Origin: Tuctoria greenei
Lineage: Eukaryota > Streptophyta > Magnoliopsida > Poales > Poaceae
Length of the DNA: 64,000 bases
Assembly (NCBI GenBank): GCA_036927565.1
Contig: JAYESD010000001.1
Location: forward strand, 268,099,560 to 268,163,559
Reading direction: 5' to 3'
Below the pieces are notes generated by a model, which searched no databases, was not told the origin of the DNA, and saw only the letters and a program-made list of their open reading frames with translations. This document shows positions 43,220 to 53,862 of this stretch, piece after piece. Both the position numbers and the translations under genes were made by a program. Numbering within the stretch: position 1 is the first letter of the stretch; the number at the start of each line of letters is the position of its first letter.

Positions 43220-44742
43220 AATGTAATGACACTGGCAGATGAAGGGATGAGTTTATCTGATGATGTGTTGTTGCAGTTGGAGAAGGAAGATTTAGAAACT
43301 GAAGAGTGTTATCAACTGTCCACTCATGCTGTGTCAGGAACTGAAGGAACTGACTACATAAGATTGAGAGCATTAGTGCACAACAAAATATTTTTGGTGC
43401 TGGTGGATTCAGGGAGTTCCAAGTCTTTCATCAACACTGCATTTGTGGACCAGGCTGGCTTACATAGAGTGAAGTGCCCTAAGGTGGAAGTTCAGGTGGC
43501 TAGTGGTGAGGGGCTCTCTAGTGAAGCTATGGTGCAGGGTTTGAAGTGGTGGTATAATGGGGTTACTTTAACATCTGACATGAGGATATTACCTCTAGGA
43601 GCTTATGATGCTATACTGGGTTTTGATTGGCTTTCAACCCACAGCCCTATGAACTGTGACTGGTCCACCAAAACACAACAATTCAATTATAAAGGAGATT
43701 GAGTTACTTTGCAAGGAGAGAATAGTGCTGAAGAGATTGAACTACCACAACTGACAGCAACTCAATTGGGGAAGATGTTGGCAGGAAATTATGTATGGGC
43801 CATGGCATTGGTGAATTGGGATGTGCCTAAACAGGAGCCAAGAGAACCAGAACAAGTAGAGAAGGAGGTGTTACAATTGCTGCATGACTATATATGAAGA
43901 TGTCTTCAAGGAACCAACTAAGCTACCTCCTTCCAGGCCATTCAATCATGTCATTTCTCTTGTGCCTGGTGCAATCCCAATCTATTCTAGACCCTATAGG
44001 TACTCACCCCTTCACAAAAATGAGATTGAGCGGCAAGTGACTCAATTACTTAAAGTTGGGCTTATCTTTGCAGCTCCAGTCTTATTGATGCAGAAGAAAG
44101 ATGGTTCTTGGCGTTTTTGCATTGACTACAGGAAATTGAATGATATGACCATCAAGAATAGATTCCCTATGCCACTGGTGGATGAAATTATTGATGAATT
44201 GACTTGATGAATTGACTGGAGCAGCATATTTTACAAGTCTGGACATGTGTGCTGGATATCATCAAGTAAGGATGAAAGAAGGAGAAGAGTTCAAGACTGC
44301 TTTTAAAACCCATTGTGGTCATTATCAATTTAAGGTTATGCCTTTTGGACTCACTAATGCCCCTACTACATTCCAATGTGCTATTAATTCTATTTTAGCA
44401 CCTTACTTAAGGAAATTTGTCCTTGTGTTTATTGATGATATATTGGTGTATAGCCCTTCTTTGGAACTGCATATTGACCATTTAAAGCTAGTGTTGGCAG
44501 TTCTTAGGGACAATCAGTTTTTTCTTAAGCTCTCTAAGTGTCAATTTGCCCAAAAAGAGCTGGTTTATCTTGGACACATTATTTCTGCACATGGGGTGAA
44601 GACTGCAGTGATGGCTGATTGGCCTATACCTACTTCATTCACTGCACTTAGAGCATTTTTGGGATTAACTGGTTACTATAGGAAGTTTGTCAAAGACTAT
44701 GGTTCCATTGCCAGACCATTAACTGTGTTGATGAAAAGATAG
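43220..44742 (+). pseudogene. Reina-type protease and reverse transcriptase (broken)
   Basis: The protease active site VLVDSGSSKSFI lies at about 43395-43430, followed by GAYDAILGFDWL. The frame stops at 43700. RT begins near 43884: HVISLVPGAIPIYSRPYRYS, KDGSWRFCIDYRKLND, then, after a 13-bp tandem duplication at 44192-44217 that shifts the frame, FTSLDMCAGYHQVRM and the intact catalytic box VFIDDILVYSPS at about 44427. The thumb (YLGHIISAHGV, RAFLGLTGYYRKFVKDYG) ends in a TAG at 44740-44742. Part of the RT N-terminus (the SPFASP-like phrase) appears deleted near 44070. Confidence 0.9.
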
Positions 44743-46185
44743 GCATTTGAATTGACTCCTGAGGCTGATGCAACTTTTCAAAATGTCAAATCAGCTATGT
44801 CTTCCACCCCTGTATTGGCTCTTCCTAATTTTACTGACACTTTTATTGTGGAGACAGATGCTAGTGATTGGGGGGTAGGTGCTGTGTTCATGCAGAATGG
44901 GAGGCCTGTGGCATATCTGAGTAAGGCATTATTTGAGAAACACAAATCTTGATCTATTTATGAGGAGTTTTTGGCCTTGATTTTAGCTGTGGACAAATGG
45001 AGGCAATATTTGCAAAGAGCTGAGTTCATTATCAGGACAGATCACAAAAGTCTCAGTTTCTTAGAAGATCAGCTGTTGCGATCTGATTTGCAGAAGAAGG
45101 CAATGGCCAAGTTGATGGGGCTTTATTTCAGAATTTTCTATAGAAAAGGGAAGGAAAATAGGGCAGTTGATGCTCTCTCAAGAATGAGGAGTCTGATGCA
45201 GATCACAGTCAGTGAGGTACAACCAAAATGGATTCAAGAGGTCCTTAATTGCTATGCGAATGATACAAATGCCCAGAACTTGTTGACTAAGCTAGCTATG
45301 GGAAGTCCTGATGAAGAAGGCTATACCCTGCAACAGGGAATTATTAGAAGGCATGGCTTGATCTGTGAGGGTGAGAACTCAACTTTGCGCACAAAACTCA
45401 TAGCAGCTTGTCATGATAGTGCTGTGGGGGGACACTCTGGAATCCATGCTACTTACCAACGTTTGAAAAAGTCTTTCTATTGGAAGGGGATGAGGATGGA
45501 TGTAGAGGACTTTGTCAAGCAATGCAATATTTGCCAACAGACAAAGGGAGAGAGAATCCATCCCGTAGGGCTGCTTCAACCTCTGCCAATTCCTGAGGGT
45601 GTGTGGCATGATGTCACTATGGACTTTATAGAGGGTCTTCCTAAATCTGAAGGGCATGATACTATCTTAGTGGTGGTCGACATGCTATCCAAGTATGCAC
45701 ATTTCCTACCTTCAAAGCATCCATTTACTGCTTTACAAGTTGCTACAGTGTTATGGGATCAAGTGATCAAACTGCATGGCACTCCAAGATCCATATTGTC
45801 TGATAGGGATAAGATATTCACTAGCTCTATTTGGAAGCATATATTTTCTAGTATGAAGGTGAACATATTGCTCACTTCTGCCTATCACCCCCAAACAGAT
45901 GGGCAATCTGAAAGGGTCAACCAATGGTTGGAATCATATCTTAAATGTGCTATTCAAGACTCCCCAAAGGCTTGGAAGAAGTGGCTGCCCCTTGCTGAGT
46001 TGTGGTACAATACTTCACATCATTCTTCTATTGGTTGCTCTCCTTTTCGAGTGGTGTATGGCCATGAGCCAAACTTGTTTCATGCTCCAATACTACCTCC
46101 CACAGAAGACAGGGCACTAGCTGAGATCATGGTTGACAGAACTAATCACATTGAGCTAATCAAACATCATCTACTGGTGGTTTAG
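44743..46185 (+). pseudogene. Reina-type RNase H and integrase (nearly intact)
   Basis: RNase H begins FIVETDASDWGVGAV near 44848, is interrupted by a TGA at 44950-44952, and continues EFLALILAVDKWRQYLQRAE and RTDHKSLSFLEDQLL. The integrase zinc finger is CHDSAVGGHSGIHATYQRLK ... CNICQQTKGE, around 45408-45550. The catalytic core keeps DFIEGLPKS, LSDRDKIFTS and SAYHPQTDGQSERVNQWLES, i.e. the D, D and E positions. From 44971 a 404-residue frame is uninterrupted to the TAG at 46183-46185. This is the best-preserved coding part of the element. Confidence 0.9.
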
Positions 46186-46673
46186 AATAGAATGAAGCAG
46201 TATGCTGACAAGAGAAGAACAATGCGGGAGTTTGGGGTCGGGGAGATGGTGCTCTTAAAACTCCAACCCTATGCCCAACAATCAGTGGTCAATCGTCCAT
46301 ACACAAAGCTATCCTTCAAGTATTTTGGGCCTTATCGTGTGCTGGAAAGGATTGGCAAGGAAGCTTACCGGTTGGAGCTGCCGGCGGCCGCACAGATCTA
46401 CCCCGTGTTTCACACATCGCAGCTCAAGCCGTTCACCCCAACTACTCTCTGGTTTTCTCTGACATTCCAAAGATTGCAGATTTGACCAAAGAATCAGTGA
46501 AGCCCCCCGCGGATTGTGGATCGACGGCTTGTCAAGAAGGGGAATCGCGCCATACCTCAGGTGCGCGTCGAGTGGGCTTCGTCTTCACCAGAGGCAGCTA
46601 CGTGGGAGGATTGGTACGTTCTGCGGCAGGCCTTCCGGAGGTGGCGTCTTGGGGACAAGCCGAATCTAGCGGC
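46186..46673 (+). pseudogene. Reina-type integrase C-terminus and chromodomain-like tail
   Basis: KQYADKRRTMREFGVGEMVL and FKYFGPYRVLERIGKEAYRL form the integrase C-terminal fold. A frameshift near 46450 leads to a chromodomain-like segment (DRRLVKKGNRAIPQVRVEWA ... ATWEDWYVLRQAF) at about 46516-46640. Chromodomains are thought to guide insertion to particular chromatin. The tail runs into the G run before the 3' LTR. Confidence 0.85.
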
Positions 46674-46701
46674 GGGGGGGGGGGGGGGGGGGGGGGGGAG
46701 G
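46674..46701 (+). promoter_or_regulatory. Polypurine tract expanded to 25 G
   Basis: G runs from 46674 to 46698, then AGG, then the 3' LTR. A purine tract is required here; the related minus-strand element has only GGAGGAGGGGGAGG. Confidence 0.9.
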
Positions 46702-47030
46702 TGTAGTGATGTCGACCTCAGTGGCGTCGTCTGCGGATCTAAAGGCGTCGACGCTTCTGGATCGGGCGACTGGACTTGCAAAGTGAATGTGTGTTGAGTA
46801 CTCTGACGTGTGGGGTTGAGTTAGGAGGCATGTGGCCCACCAGGCAGTGTCCCAAGGGGGCTTGTAAATAATCCTACGCTACCGCCGAACAGACCGGAAC
46901 AACCAGTAACAGAAAATATTCTCCTGATCTCGCTCGGTGATCGTCGTCTCGACTGCGCGCTCGCTCGGCGTCGGTGCCGCTGTACGCTCACGCCGTGGTG
47001 GTGACGCGCCGCCGGCTACGGGTCACTACA
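46702..47030 (+). repeat. Reina-type element 3' LTR
   Basis: TGTAGTGATGTCGACC to GGGTCACTACA. Diverged from the 5' LTR by roughly a tenth, mostly C/T and G/A changes. Confidence 0.95.
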
Positions 47031-47643
47031 TGTGTGTTCCAGTTTTAGTGGAAGACGAGAAAGGAAAGCACGCCACATGCTCGACGAAAGGCTTCATAGG
47101 CAAGTAATTGTTTCATCATTTTTTTAAAATTTTTCATCACATCTAATCTATGTTTTTCTTTGTAAAGTTTTGACTCAATTCTCCCAAATCATGTGGCCTC
47201 CGAATCAGGTGTTTTCCTTTCTCTATTTTTTCTTGCAACTTTTTGCATGGGAACAAATCTCCGATACAACCCAAATAAGTAGAGGATTAGGATTGGCTAG
47301 TATTTAAAACCGACTTGGATTGGGTGGCCAGACGAGGATTAACCCAATCCACACAGGTCCCACGTGGATGGAATCTCTAATTTGCCAAACAAGCCCTTAC
47401 TGTGTTGTTGAACAAGAACTAGTAACTCATCCGACTGAGTCATCAGTATGCAAACCTGTATATGAAACTTCACTGGCAGATGGCGGACCAAGCTAGCTTG
47501 TCGTCCACCTCCAGACTCTGCCCCGTTCGAGGCATTTGGCGCCGCGTGGGGAGCATGTGCAACGTGTTAGAAGCTCGAGTGACCCCACTCCGTGCGCCTG
47601 CCGTCTCGTGTCGCATTCCCACTCCACTGCTGCATTAGCATTA

Positions 47644-47957
47644 GAGCAAGGATAATGGAGTAGCCGGTTGCAGGCTGTAACTCAATGCCATGTCACTTTA
47701 GAGTCAACAGTTTAGCCTTCTTATATAATAGACTAGCTATTAGATTGACTGTAAAGTGATTGGAATAAATGCCCTGTTTTGCCTACCCCCAATCGCATGC
47801 AGCCACATAGGTAGAGTCACCTCGTAAATGCCGCTGCGCCTGGCTACTATTCTGGAGCCAGCAACTCTCTCTCTCTTCTTTACTCCCTCGTCCACGTAAG
47901 CAATATGCTGATGTGGATTCTTTTGAGCCAGCTGACTAGGCTCTATTATACTTGCTC
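47644..47957. mobile_element. 314-bp Tourist-like MITE
   Basis: The ends GAGCAAGGATAATGGAG and CTCTATTATACTTGCTC (complement GAGCAAGTATAATAGAG) pair with two mismatches. TTA flanks at 47641-47643 and 47958-47960 match PIF/Harbinger target choice. No coding region. Confidence 0.85.
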
Positions 47958-47960
47958 TTA

Positions 47961-49740
47961 CGGCCATGACGCGCGCCGAAGCTGCGCCCGGATTCCAAGG
48001 GAAAATCTGAAAACAAATTGTGGTGAGAGGATGGGTCGCCGCTACCATCCTAGTGACGGAGTTATACTGCCCACACTCATGGAACTATATATCAACCTCT
48101 ATATCACTTTTTACAGTCATCTCTAAAAGATCCTCAGTTTTACAATTCTGTTTTCTCCAATCGTTCATCTCTAAATCGGACCTCTATATCAACTACCGTC
48201 TATTTTATATTATATCATACAACTACCTCTTATTCTCTATTTTTCTTTATTTCATTTTTATTCCTCTTATTTTGTTCTCTTTCATATTTTTATTTCTTTT
48301 TTCTCTTTTACTTATTTTCCCTTATTTTCTATATTTTTTCCTCCTTTTTTCTTTATTTCTTCTCTCTCTTATTTCACGTTTTTATCCATTCCCCCACCTT
48401 CTAGAACATTCCAGGCAAATAGTTCGTTCTTATCCATTCCTCCACCTTGCCCTGGAACATTCTCGAGAGGTATGTTCTCCTTGGAACATTCCCAGAACCC
48501 AAAACTCTCGTTCCTCTTCGAGAAAACGACGCCGCCGCCTACGCCCCCGCGCGCGCTTCGGCCGCCTCCGCCGCCTCCGCGCCTCCGCCGCATCCCCCTC
48601 CCTTGCGCTTCTTGCAGGCGATTGAGGTCTCCCCGCTGCCTCGCCGCTTCCCCGTCGCCGCCCTCCCAGCGCCTCCGCGTCGGCCAGGAGGCCAACAGGC
48701 GGCGTCAACACAACCCCTCCAGGCGTCATCGAGTAGCGCGACGGCAGCCGCGTCCCCCTCCCTCGCCCTTCTTGCCGGCAAGTGAAGTTCTCGCCGCATC
48801 GCCGTACTCTCTTTCTTCGCATAGCGATGTGTCAGAACTCCACATTTAGAGATGGACTGTGGAAACTGCGATTTTGGAGGGCCTGTAAAGCCCCCCCGGT
48901 GCGGACGACCTATACAGCTCCGACCTCCAAATTTGTGGTACAGACGCCTATAGAGGCGCCGGTGCGATCGGTTTTACGTCACACACGAACGCAGATCATG
49001 AGCATCGACATCATGACCCAGGAACACAGGAAGCAACATGAGTTCGAGGAGCAAGATGAGTACCGTTATTTGTTGTCCTCCCGTTCATCGAGCGTCACGT
49101 AGATATCTGCCGCCTTTATCATGGACATGATACCAGGCACGACTCGGCAAAACCACAGAGAATCACCCAGCGAAGTCAGAGAATTACAGCGATAGCGGCC
49201 AACTCCATGTCTGCTGGCACGGATCCAGCTAGTCACTGACATGCATGCATCGGATGCGGTGGCGCTAGATTCCAAGAAGGCAAGCTCGCGTGCACGCAGG
49301 TGAGAATTTCGTGGCATCTTTGCAGGTCCGATGAATCTTCTCGGAATCGGAAGAACCGGGTCCGTGATTTGTTTCTTTCTCGTGAAACGTTTCAATCTTC
49401 ATGGCGCGCGCAAGATGATTCTAGGGTGTGAGCTAGCACCCATCATATATGCGTTTGTTGTGACTGATGGGAGACAATATAATTGCTGTGTATGTGGACC
49501 CTCATATCGGCTTTTTGACGGATGGTAAGTACAACATCGATCGATGTCATCCGTTATCGAAAAGTTGAAACCAATTGGTGCATGTAACCAATGTTCTAAC
49601 CAAACCTGCATGAATTTTAACTCGAGATCGGCACCTTGGTTAGCCTGCACCTTAGCATTTGTAATTCCCCATCCAGACATGGCGCGTTACACATCGCCCT
49701 ATCACTCGGGTGGATAGATAGCCACTGGACAATGCCACAC
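47961..49740. other. Gene-poor stretch with long inverted-repeat remnant
   Basis: A T-rich zone (48070-48370) and a C-rich zone (48530-48780) lie between sequences that pair imperfectly: ACAGTCATCTCTAAAAGATC near 48112 and the complement of TTTAGAGATGGACTGTGG near 48845. This could be a non-autonomous DNA transposon that holds a GC-rich host fragment, as in Pack-MULEs, but target duplications were not found. Frames in the C-rich zone are low-complexity. Nothing recognisable from 49000 to 49740. Confidence 0.4.
48399..48524 (+). promoter_or_regulatory. Cluster of heat-shock-element-like motifs
   Basis: TTCTAGAACATTC (48399-48411) is three alternating TTC/GAA units with 2-bp spacing, a perfect trimeric HSE. 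GGAACATTCTCGAG (48454-48467) and GGAACATTCCCAGAA (48483-48497) each have a GAAnnTTC dimer plus a partial third unit, and TTCGAGAA (48517-48524) is a TTCnnGAA dimer. Four within 126 bp just upstream of a GC-rich leader-like zone suggest a heat-responsive promoter, by inference only. Confidence 0.5.
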
Positions 49741-51306
49741 TCGGACTTGGAAAACCTAGGCCTAGCACGACAAGAGACTTCAGGTCGGGTCGTGCCGGTA
49801 CGACGGGCCTACATATCGGCCGAAGCACGGCTCGGGCTAATTTTACCCGTGTCGGACCGTGTCAGATACAAGATGAACCATTCATGTTGGTACGGCTCAA
49901 AATCCAAATAGGTAATGGAGCAGAGAGCTAAAGACTGACTAGATCCGACGATACTTGACCACTATGCGGCTACAGACTGAAGCTACTCTCCTGTCGAGGA
50001 GGGACCCGCCACCAACGCCACGACACACGAGGTTGGGGTACTTAAACCATCCAAGTCCCGACCGAGAGGTTGGGCGAACGATTATTCCCGGGCTCGAGCT
50101 CAAGAGAGGCGGGTAGTTGAGGGCATTTATGACGGACGGTGATGTGGTAACTTCAGCAAAGGGGAAGCACCCGCGATGGTGGCCCATTGCAGGATAAGCC
50201 TAACATCTGTACCATCCGTCGTCAGAAGGACGATAACTTCACCATGAAGACGTTGCTTTGGAGACCACAAAGAGGACAAGACCGAAGCTTCTGACACACT
50301 GAATACATAGAATGAATAGTGTAAAATCGGCTCCACTATTTGGAATGTCGGATCGATAGGGCTGTCTTGTCCCCCTATAAAAGGACCCCCAAGGCCTTCA
50401 ACAGGGAGGAGAGGGAGAATTCACTCTGTATTCGCGGTTACTATAAGTATTTTACTTTGCACATTACCTTACGCATTTACTTACACTTTTTCTTTTGGTG
50501 CTCTTGCACTCTTTTCCTTTGACGCACTTGCATTCGTGCTTTACTTTCTTACATATGTGCACGTTTACATTTACGTATTACTTTCATAGCTGTTCTTACA
50601 TTCTTAGAGTTGATATATTCAGCCCAGGCCCGCTTGTAATCTGTTCTCTCGCCTTTTGAGCTAACAAAGATCAAGGAAGACTCTCGCTGGACGTAGAGCC
50701 TTTTTTGCCCGAACCAGGATAAATATCTTGTTCTTTGCAGGCTAGCTATATGGAGACGAACATGATTCAACAAATTATACTAGTCGGTTTCCAAAACGCC
50801 AACACAGAGGCACCAAATAAGGTGGCGAATGGCAATGGCCTGGGTCGCGGGGAGGGGGAATCTCGCTGTCGCGCCGAGTAGTATCGACGGTGGTGAGGAG
50901 CAATCAATGTCGACAAGGAGTAATCAGCGGTAGCGAGGCGGCGAGGCAGCAAGGAGCAGTCAGCAGTGAGGCGAGGAGGAGAAATTGGCGGTGGCGAGGC
51001 GGGGATGAGTAGTCAGCAACGTTAAGGCAGAGTCGACCATCGAGATCTCTAGGTAGGGAGAGGCAGGCGGAGTCGGGACTCGGTGTGTCGTCGAGGAGAG
51101 GGTGGAGTCGGGGCCAACATCAAACCAGAAGACGGGCAAGCAACAAACGGGTGAGGGGTGACCCATGACTGTCGGGATCTCGCCATCTCTGTGAGGAAGC
51201 GAGGGAGGTGGAATCGAGATGTCGGGAGGGAGAGGGCGAAGGAATCCCCAAACTGGGAGGTGGCAGGCAAGTGAGGAGAGAGGACTTAGGGTTTAGTAAT
51301 GTTTAT
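49741..51306. other. Noncoding stretch with LTR-like promoter segment
   Basis: About 49745-49880 is hAT-terminal-like text (GGTCGTGCCGG, ACGGGCC). About 49950-50740 resembles the U3-R-U5 of a Gypsy LTR: a TATA box TATAAAAGG at 50376-50384, the AAGGCCTTCAACAGGGAGG leader, a CT-rich tract, and an end near GTTCTTTGCA. No target duplication was found. 50780-51300 is GGCGAGG-rich DNA without a recognisable gene. Confidence 0.4.
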
Positions 51307-51314
51307 ATACTCAG

Positions 51315-51569
51315 TAGGGCTAAACGGACTGGGTCCATGCCATGTTGATCCGAGCGGGTTAGGAAGGCCAAGTCCCAGGCCATCTGGGCTGACCGTTAAA
51401 TGGGGCATGCTAGGCCAACTCAATGGGCCTGCAGCTGAGCGAACGCACTACTCGAGCTAAGCTTCGGGTCGGCCCATGCCCGATCCCTTCCGTGTCGGGT
51501 AATGCTTGGGCCAGGTCGATTTATTCGGGCTTCATGAAGGCTCGTTTACTCCAGCCCATTTGACCATCT
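51315..51569. mobile_element. 255-bp hAT-type MITE
   Basis: Starts TAGGGCTAAACGGACTGGG; the complement of the other end is AGATGGTCAAATGGGCTGG. A perfect 8-bp duplication ATACTCAG flanks it (51307-51314, 51570-51577). Interior rich in GGGCC/GGCCC. Length and TSD fit non-autonomous hAT. Confidence 0.85.
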
Positions 51570-51577
51570 ATACTCAG

Positions 51578-53111
51578 GTCCCCAGGCATAGATGCTATGC
51601 CGGTCGTCACACAATACAACGACCACCAACCAACCCCAACATGACATCGACAAGGCAGCCAGTCACCCTGCCCAGTCGCTTCTATAATGGTCGTGCCTTT
51701 TGAGAGCTATTTTTTCGATCGTATGACCGACAACCTTTTCTCTTCAGGACTCACCACCACACCACCGGTCCACCACAATCCACGAAGCGGTCAAGGTAGA
51801 TAAGGCGCGATCTACACCCTTAAAAGTTTATCACTTTTAGTTCATGACAAATTTTGAGGGACGAAGTGAGTACTTTAATAGCGGCCGCAAACAAATTTTG
51901 AGGGAAGGAGTAAGTACTTTAATAGCGGCCGCAACAGACAGGGAGGAGTTGAAACCTGCAGGGGGCCGCAATGGCAGACGTGGTCATGCAGCGCCCCGTC
52001 GCCACTGTCACACCAGGGGGAGTCGACGCGTCACACCCGGTGGCAATGCGTGGGACCGGGGAGGAAGATACATTGTCACCGTTTGAGTAAGTGTTGCAGG
52101 TCGTGGACCTGTTCGGTGGCCAGGTCACAAGAGGCATCTTTCGATGGCCGCACCCGTAGGCGTGGCCTCCCATCCAGCTTCGCCAGAGGTCAATTTCAAT
52201 CCATCAGAGCACTCTTTCTCCCTTTCCTTTTGCGATTTTTTAATTTGTTACGTAAAGCAGTGGTCGTTCTCTTTACAAAGCCTAATAAGGTGGTACCATG
52301 TCAATCTTGCTCGCCGTCGCAACGCACCCTCTCCCCATCTTTTTCAAAGGGCTTTCACATTTCTTGGTCAATTTACGTTGATACCAACCCTGCCTCAAGC
52401 GGATCTTAGCAAGGGACTAAAATAAATCATAACCTGAGGATATCCTTTGTAACTTTCAAAGCGTAAGTTGTTTTTTAAGAATCAAGATAGATGTTTTTCC
52501 TTCTTTACATTATAATATCAAATATGTTTTCACTTTTATTACGGGATCCTTTTCGGCGAAGTGGTTCGTCTCATGGCATAGATGATTGTGACATGACAAT
52601 GTGGGGACTTGGTATCAATCTGGAGCTGACTGAAAGGAACCAAATGCATTATGACATTTACTGGCATATGGCCTCTTCATATTCGGCGGTGGCTCGTTGT
52701 AGCAGTAGTCCTGCAGGTCCCGGGCTTCATCCGCGATGCCCAAGGTGGAGAAGAGCCAACAGATGGAAGAGGACTTCACAGACACCGTGGGAGACGACAA
52801 GGACCTTGTCAGCTTGCCGCAAGCGAGGCGACAAAAGGCTGTGGTGATGAAGCTAGTCTTGATCCACTTATTGAGCTTGTGGTTGTACTACTTGGCCCTG
52901 CTGCCACCCTTGCTATTGCGGCGATAGGAGCCATGGTCGGGTGGCCCGACAGTGGAGGTGCACAGGTGGTACGAGGGCGGCGGAGTGATGACCGGGATGA
53001 CGACATCAGCCAAGGAGTAGGCATCCTTGAGCATCCATGGATGGGACTCCCAGACAAAGGGCAAGGCATCAGGGTGTCAAGACCCTTGGCCTACGGCTCA
53101 TCGAATAGCGA
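51578..53111. other. Intergenic stretch
   Basis: Contains a 44-bp tandem duplication (51847-51934). Frames around 52490-53120 on both strands show no known domain and no consistent start; they are unassigned. Confidence 0.4.
51847..51934. repeat. 44-bp tandem duplication
   Basis: Two units (51847-51890, 51891-51934), each ACAAATTTTGAGGGA followed by about 8 variable bases, then AGTACTTTAATAGCGGCCGCAA. Each unit carries an 8-bp GCGGCCGC palindrome. The GGGA..GAGTA text resembles a Stowaway end, so the duplication may include a MITE edge. Confidence 0.85.
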
Positions 53112-53393
53112 TGTGAGCGCGTGATGATCGCTACCGGAGCGGAAGACGATTGCGTGAAGAGGAAGAAGAAGTGGGGAATCGAACTGCTTCTGTTACTCGG
53201 TGTCCTCCCTGAGTCCACAATGTAGTGTATTTAAACCCATTACATCGGGTCGTGCTCTCTTACAAGGCCCACCGGCTCACACATTCAAATTCAAAATGAA
53301 AGAACATAATGCTGTCGCGTGACACCTTCCCGCGCTCGCCGCTTCTCAACTCAGTCTTGTGGCTCCTCCGCCATGGATGCGGCCGACGCTACA
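53112..53393 (-). repeat. 3' LTR of the second Reina-type element
   Basis: On the minus strand it starts TGTAGCGTCGGCCGC, directly after GGAGGAGGGGGAGG, just as the first element's 3' LTR starts TGTAGTGATGTCGACC after its purine tract. It ends near GCGCTCACA. TTTAAATACA around 53230 may be its TATA box. The far end is an estimate because the 5' LTR is absent. Confidence 0.65.
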
Positions 53394-53410
53394 CCTCCCC
53401 CTCCTCCAGA

Positions 53411-53622
53411 TTGTGCTTGCCCCCAAGTACTTACCTCCAGAAAGCGCTTCAGAAATACGTACCAATCCCCCCAACTTGAGCTCTACGATAGTAGATGAGA
53501 CTACCACACCTTGACCTACGACATGGGTCCATTCCCTTTCTTGACCAACCTGCACTCCAAAATCTCTACTGGCTGCAACTCATCAATCTCCAAATCTATC
53601 AGAGTGGGCAAAGAAGAGAATA
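53411..53622 (-). pseudogene. Chromodomain-like tail of the second Reina-type element
   Basis: Minus strand: SSLPTLIDLEIDELQPVEIL and CRLVKKGNGPMS followed by stops, then SWGDWYVFLKRF and TWGQAQSGGGGG. This parallels the tail at 46516-46670 of the first element. Three in-frame stops. Confidence 0.8.
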
Positions 53623-53862
53623 CCAGTTGTTGGTATTTCTTACAAAAATAGAATAATCCGCAAGTGCATGGAAATCAAAATGGGGGTGCTTGAATGAAAA
53701 TTGAAATTGAAAAACTAGAACCCTAAAATCAAGTATGAATTTGAAGATGGGACTTGGGCAAGGTGGAAATTAGAAGGAAGTGGTAGCACCAAGGGATTGG
53801 TTAGGATTTGTGGGCCATATGGATGACTTCTCTAATGGGCCCACTTGTTGGACTTTGAGGAA

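Larger units (their letters stand above)
41532..47030 (+). mobile_element. Reina-type chromovirus (Ty3/Gypsy), 5,499 bp, complete but decayed
   Basis: LTRs of 329 bp each (41532-41860, 46702-47030) start TGTAG and end TCACTACA. A perfect 5-bp duplication TGTGT lies at 41527-41531 and 47031-47035. A primer site follows the 5' LTR. The order gag, protease, RT, RNase H, integrase, chromodomain-like tail is that of chromoviruses, and short LTRs with ~5.5 kb total length fit Reina. By hand count the LTRs differ at about 32 of 329 positions, mostly transitions, so the insertion is not recent. Confidence 0.93.
41064..47396. mobile_element. Tourist/PIF-Harbinger-type element interrupted by a Gypsy element
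   Basis: Left end GGGCTCTTTTGGGAAGGC and right end TTTGCCAAACAAGCCC (complement GGGCTTGTTTGGCAAA) are inverted. TTA flanks both sides (41061-41063, 47397-47399), the 3-bp target of PIF/Harbinger. Internal phrases (CGTGGATCAATGTGGATCC; TCCACGTGGGACCTGTG on the other strand) also pair. Without the Gypsy insertion it is about 829 bp, with no recognisable transposase. A frame of about 80 residues with several cysteines (41290-41522) lies inside and matches nothing I know. Confidence 0.78.

Noticed and set aside
48369..48849. Overlapping Pro/Arg-rich frames on both strands near 48.4-48.85 kb
   Set aside because: Low-complexity products of a C-rich stretch; no consistent frame or domain.
49331..49911. 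Small frames around 49.3-49.9 kb as genes
   Set aside because: Short, no domain, and partly overlapping hAT-terminal-like GC-rich text.
52491..53124. Possible gene left of the second Reina-type LTR
   Set aside because: Frames on both strands were translated by eye; none shows a known domain or believable intron structure.
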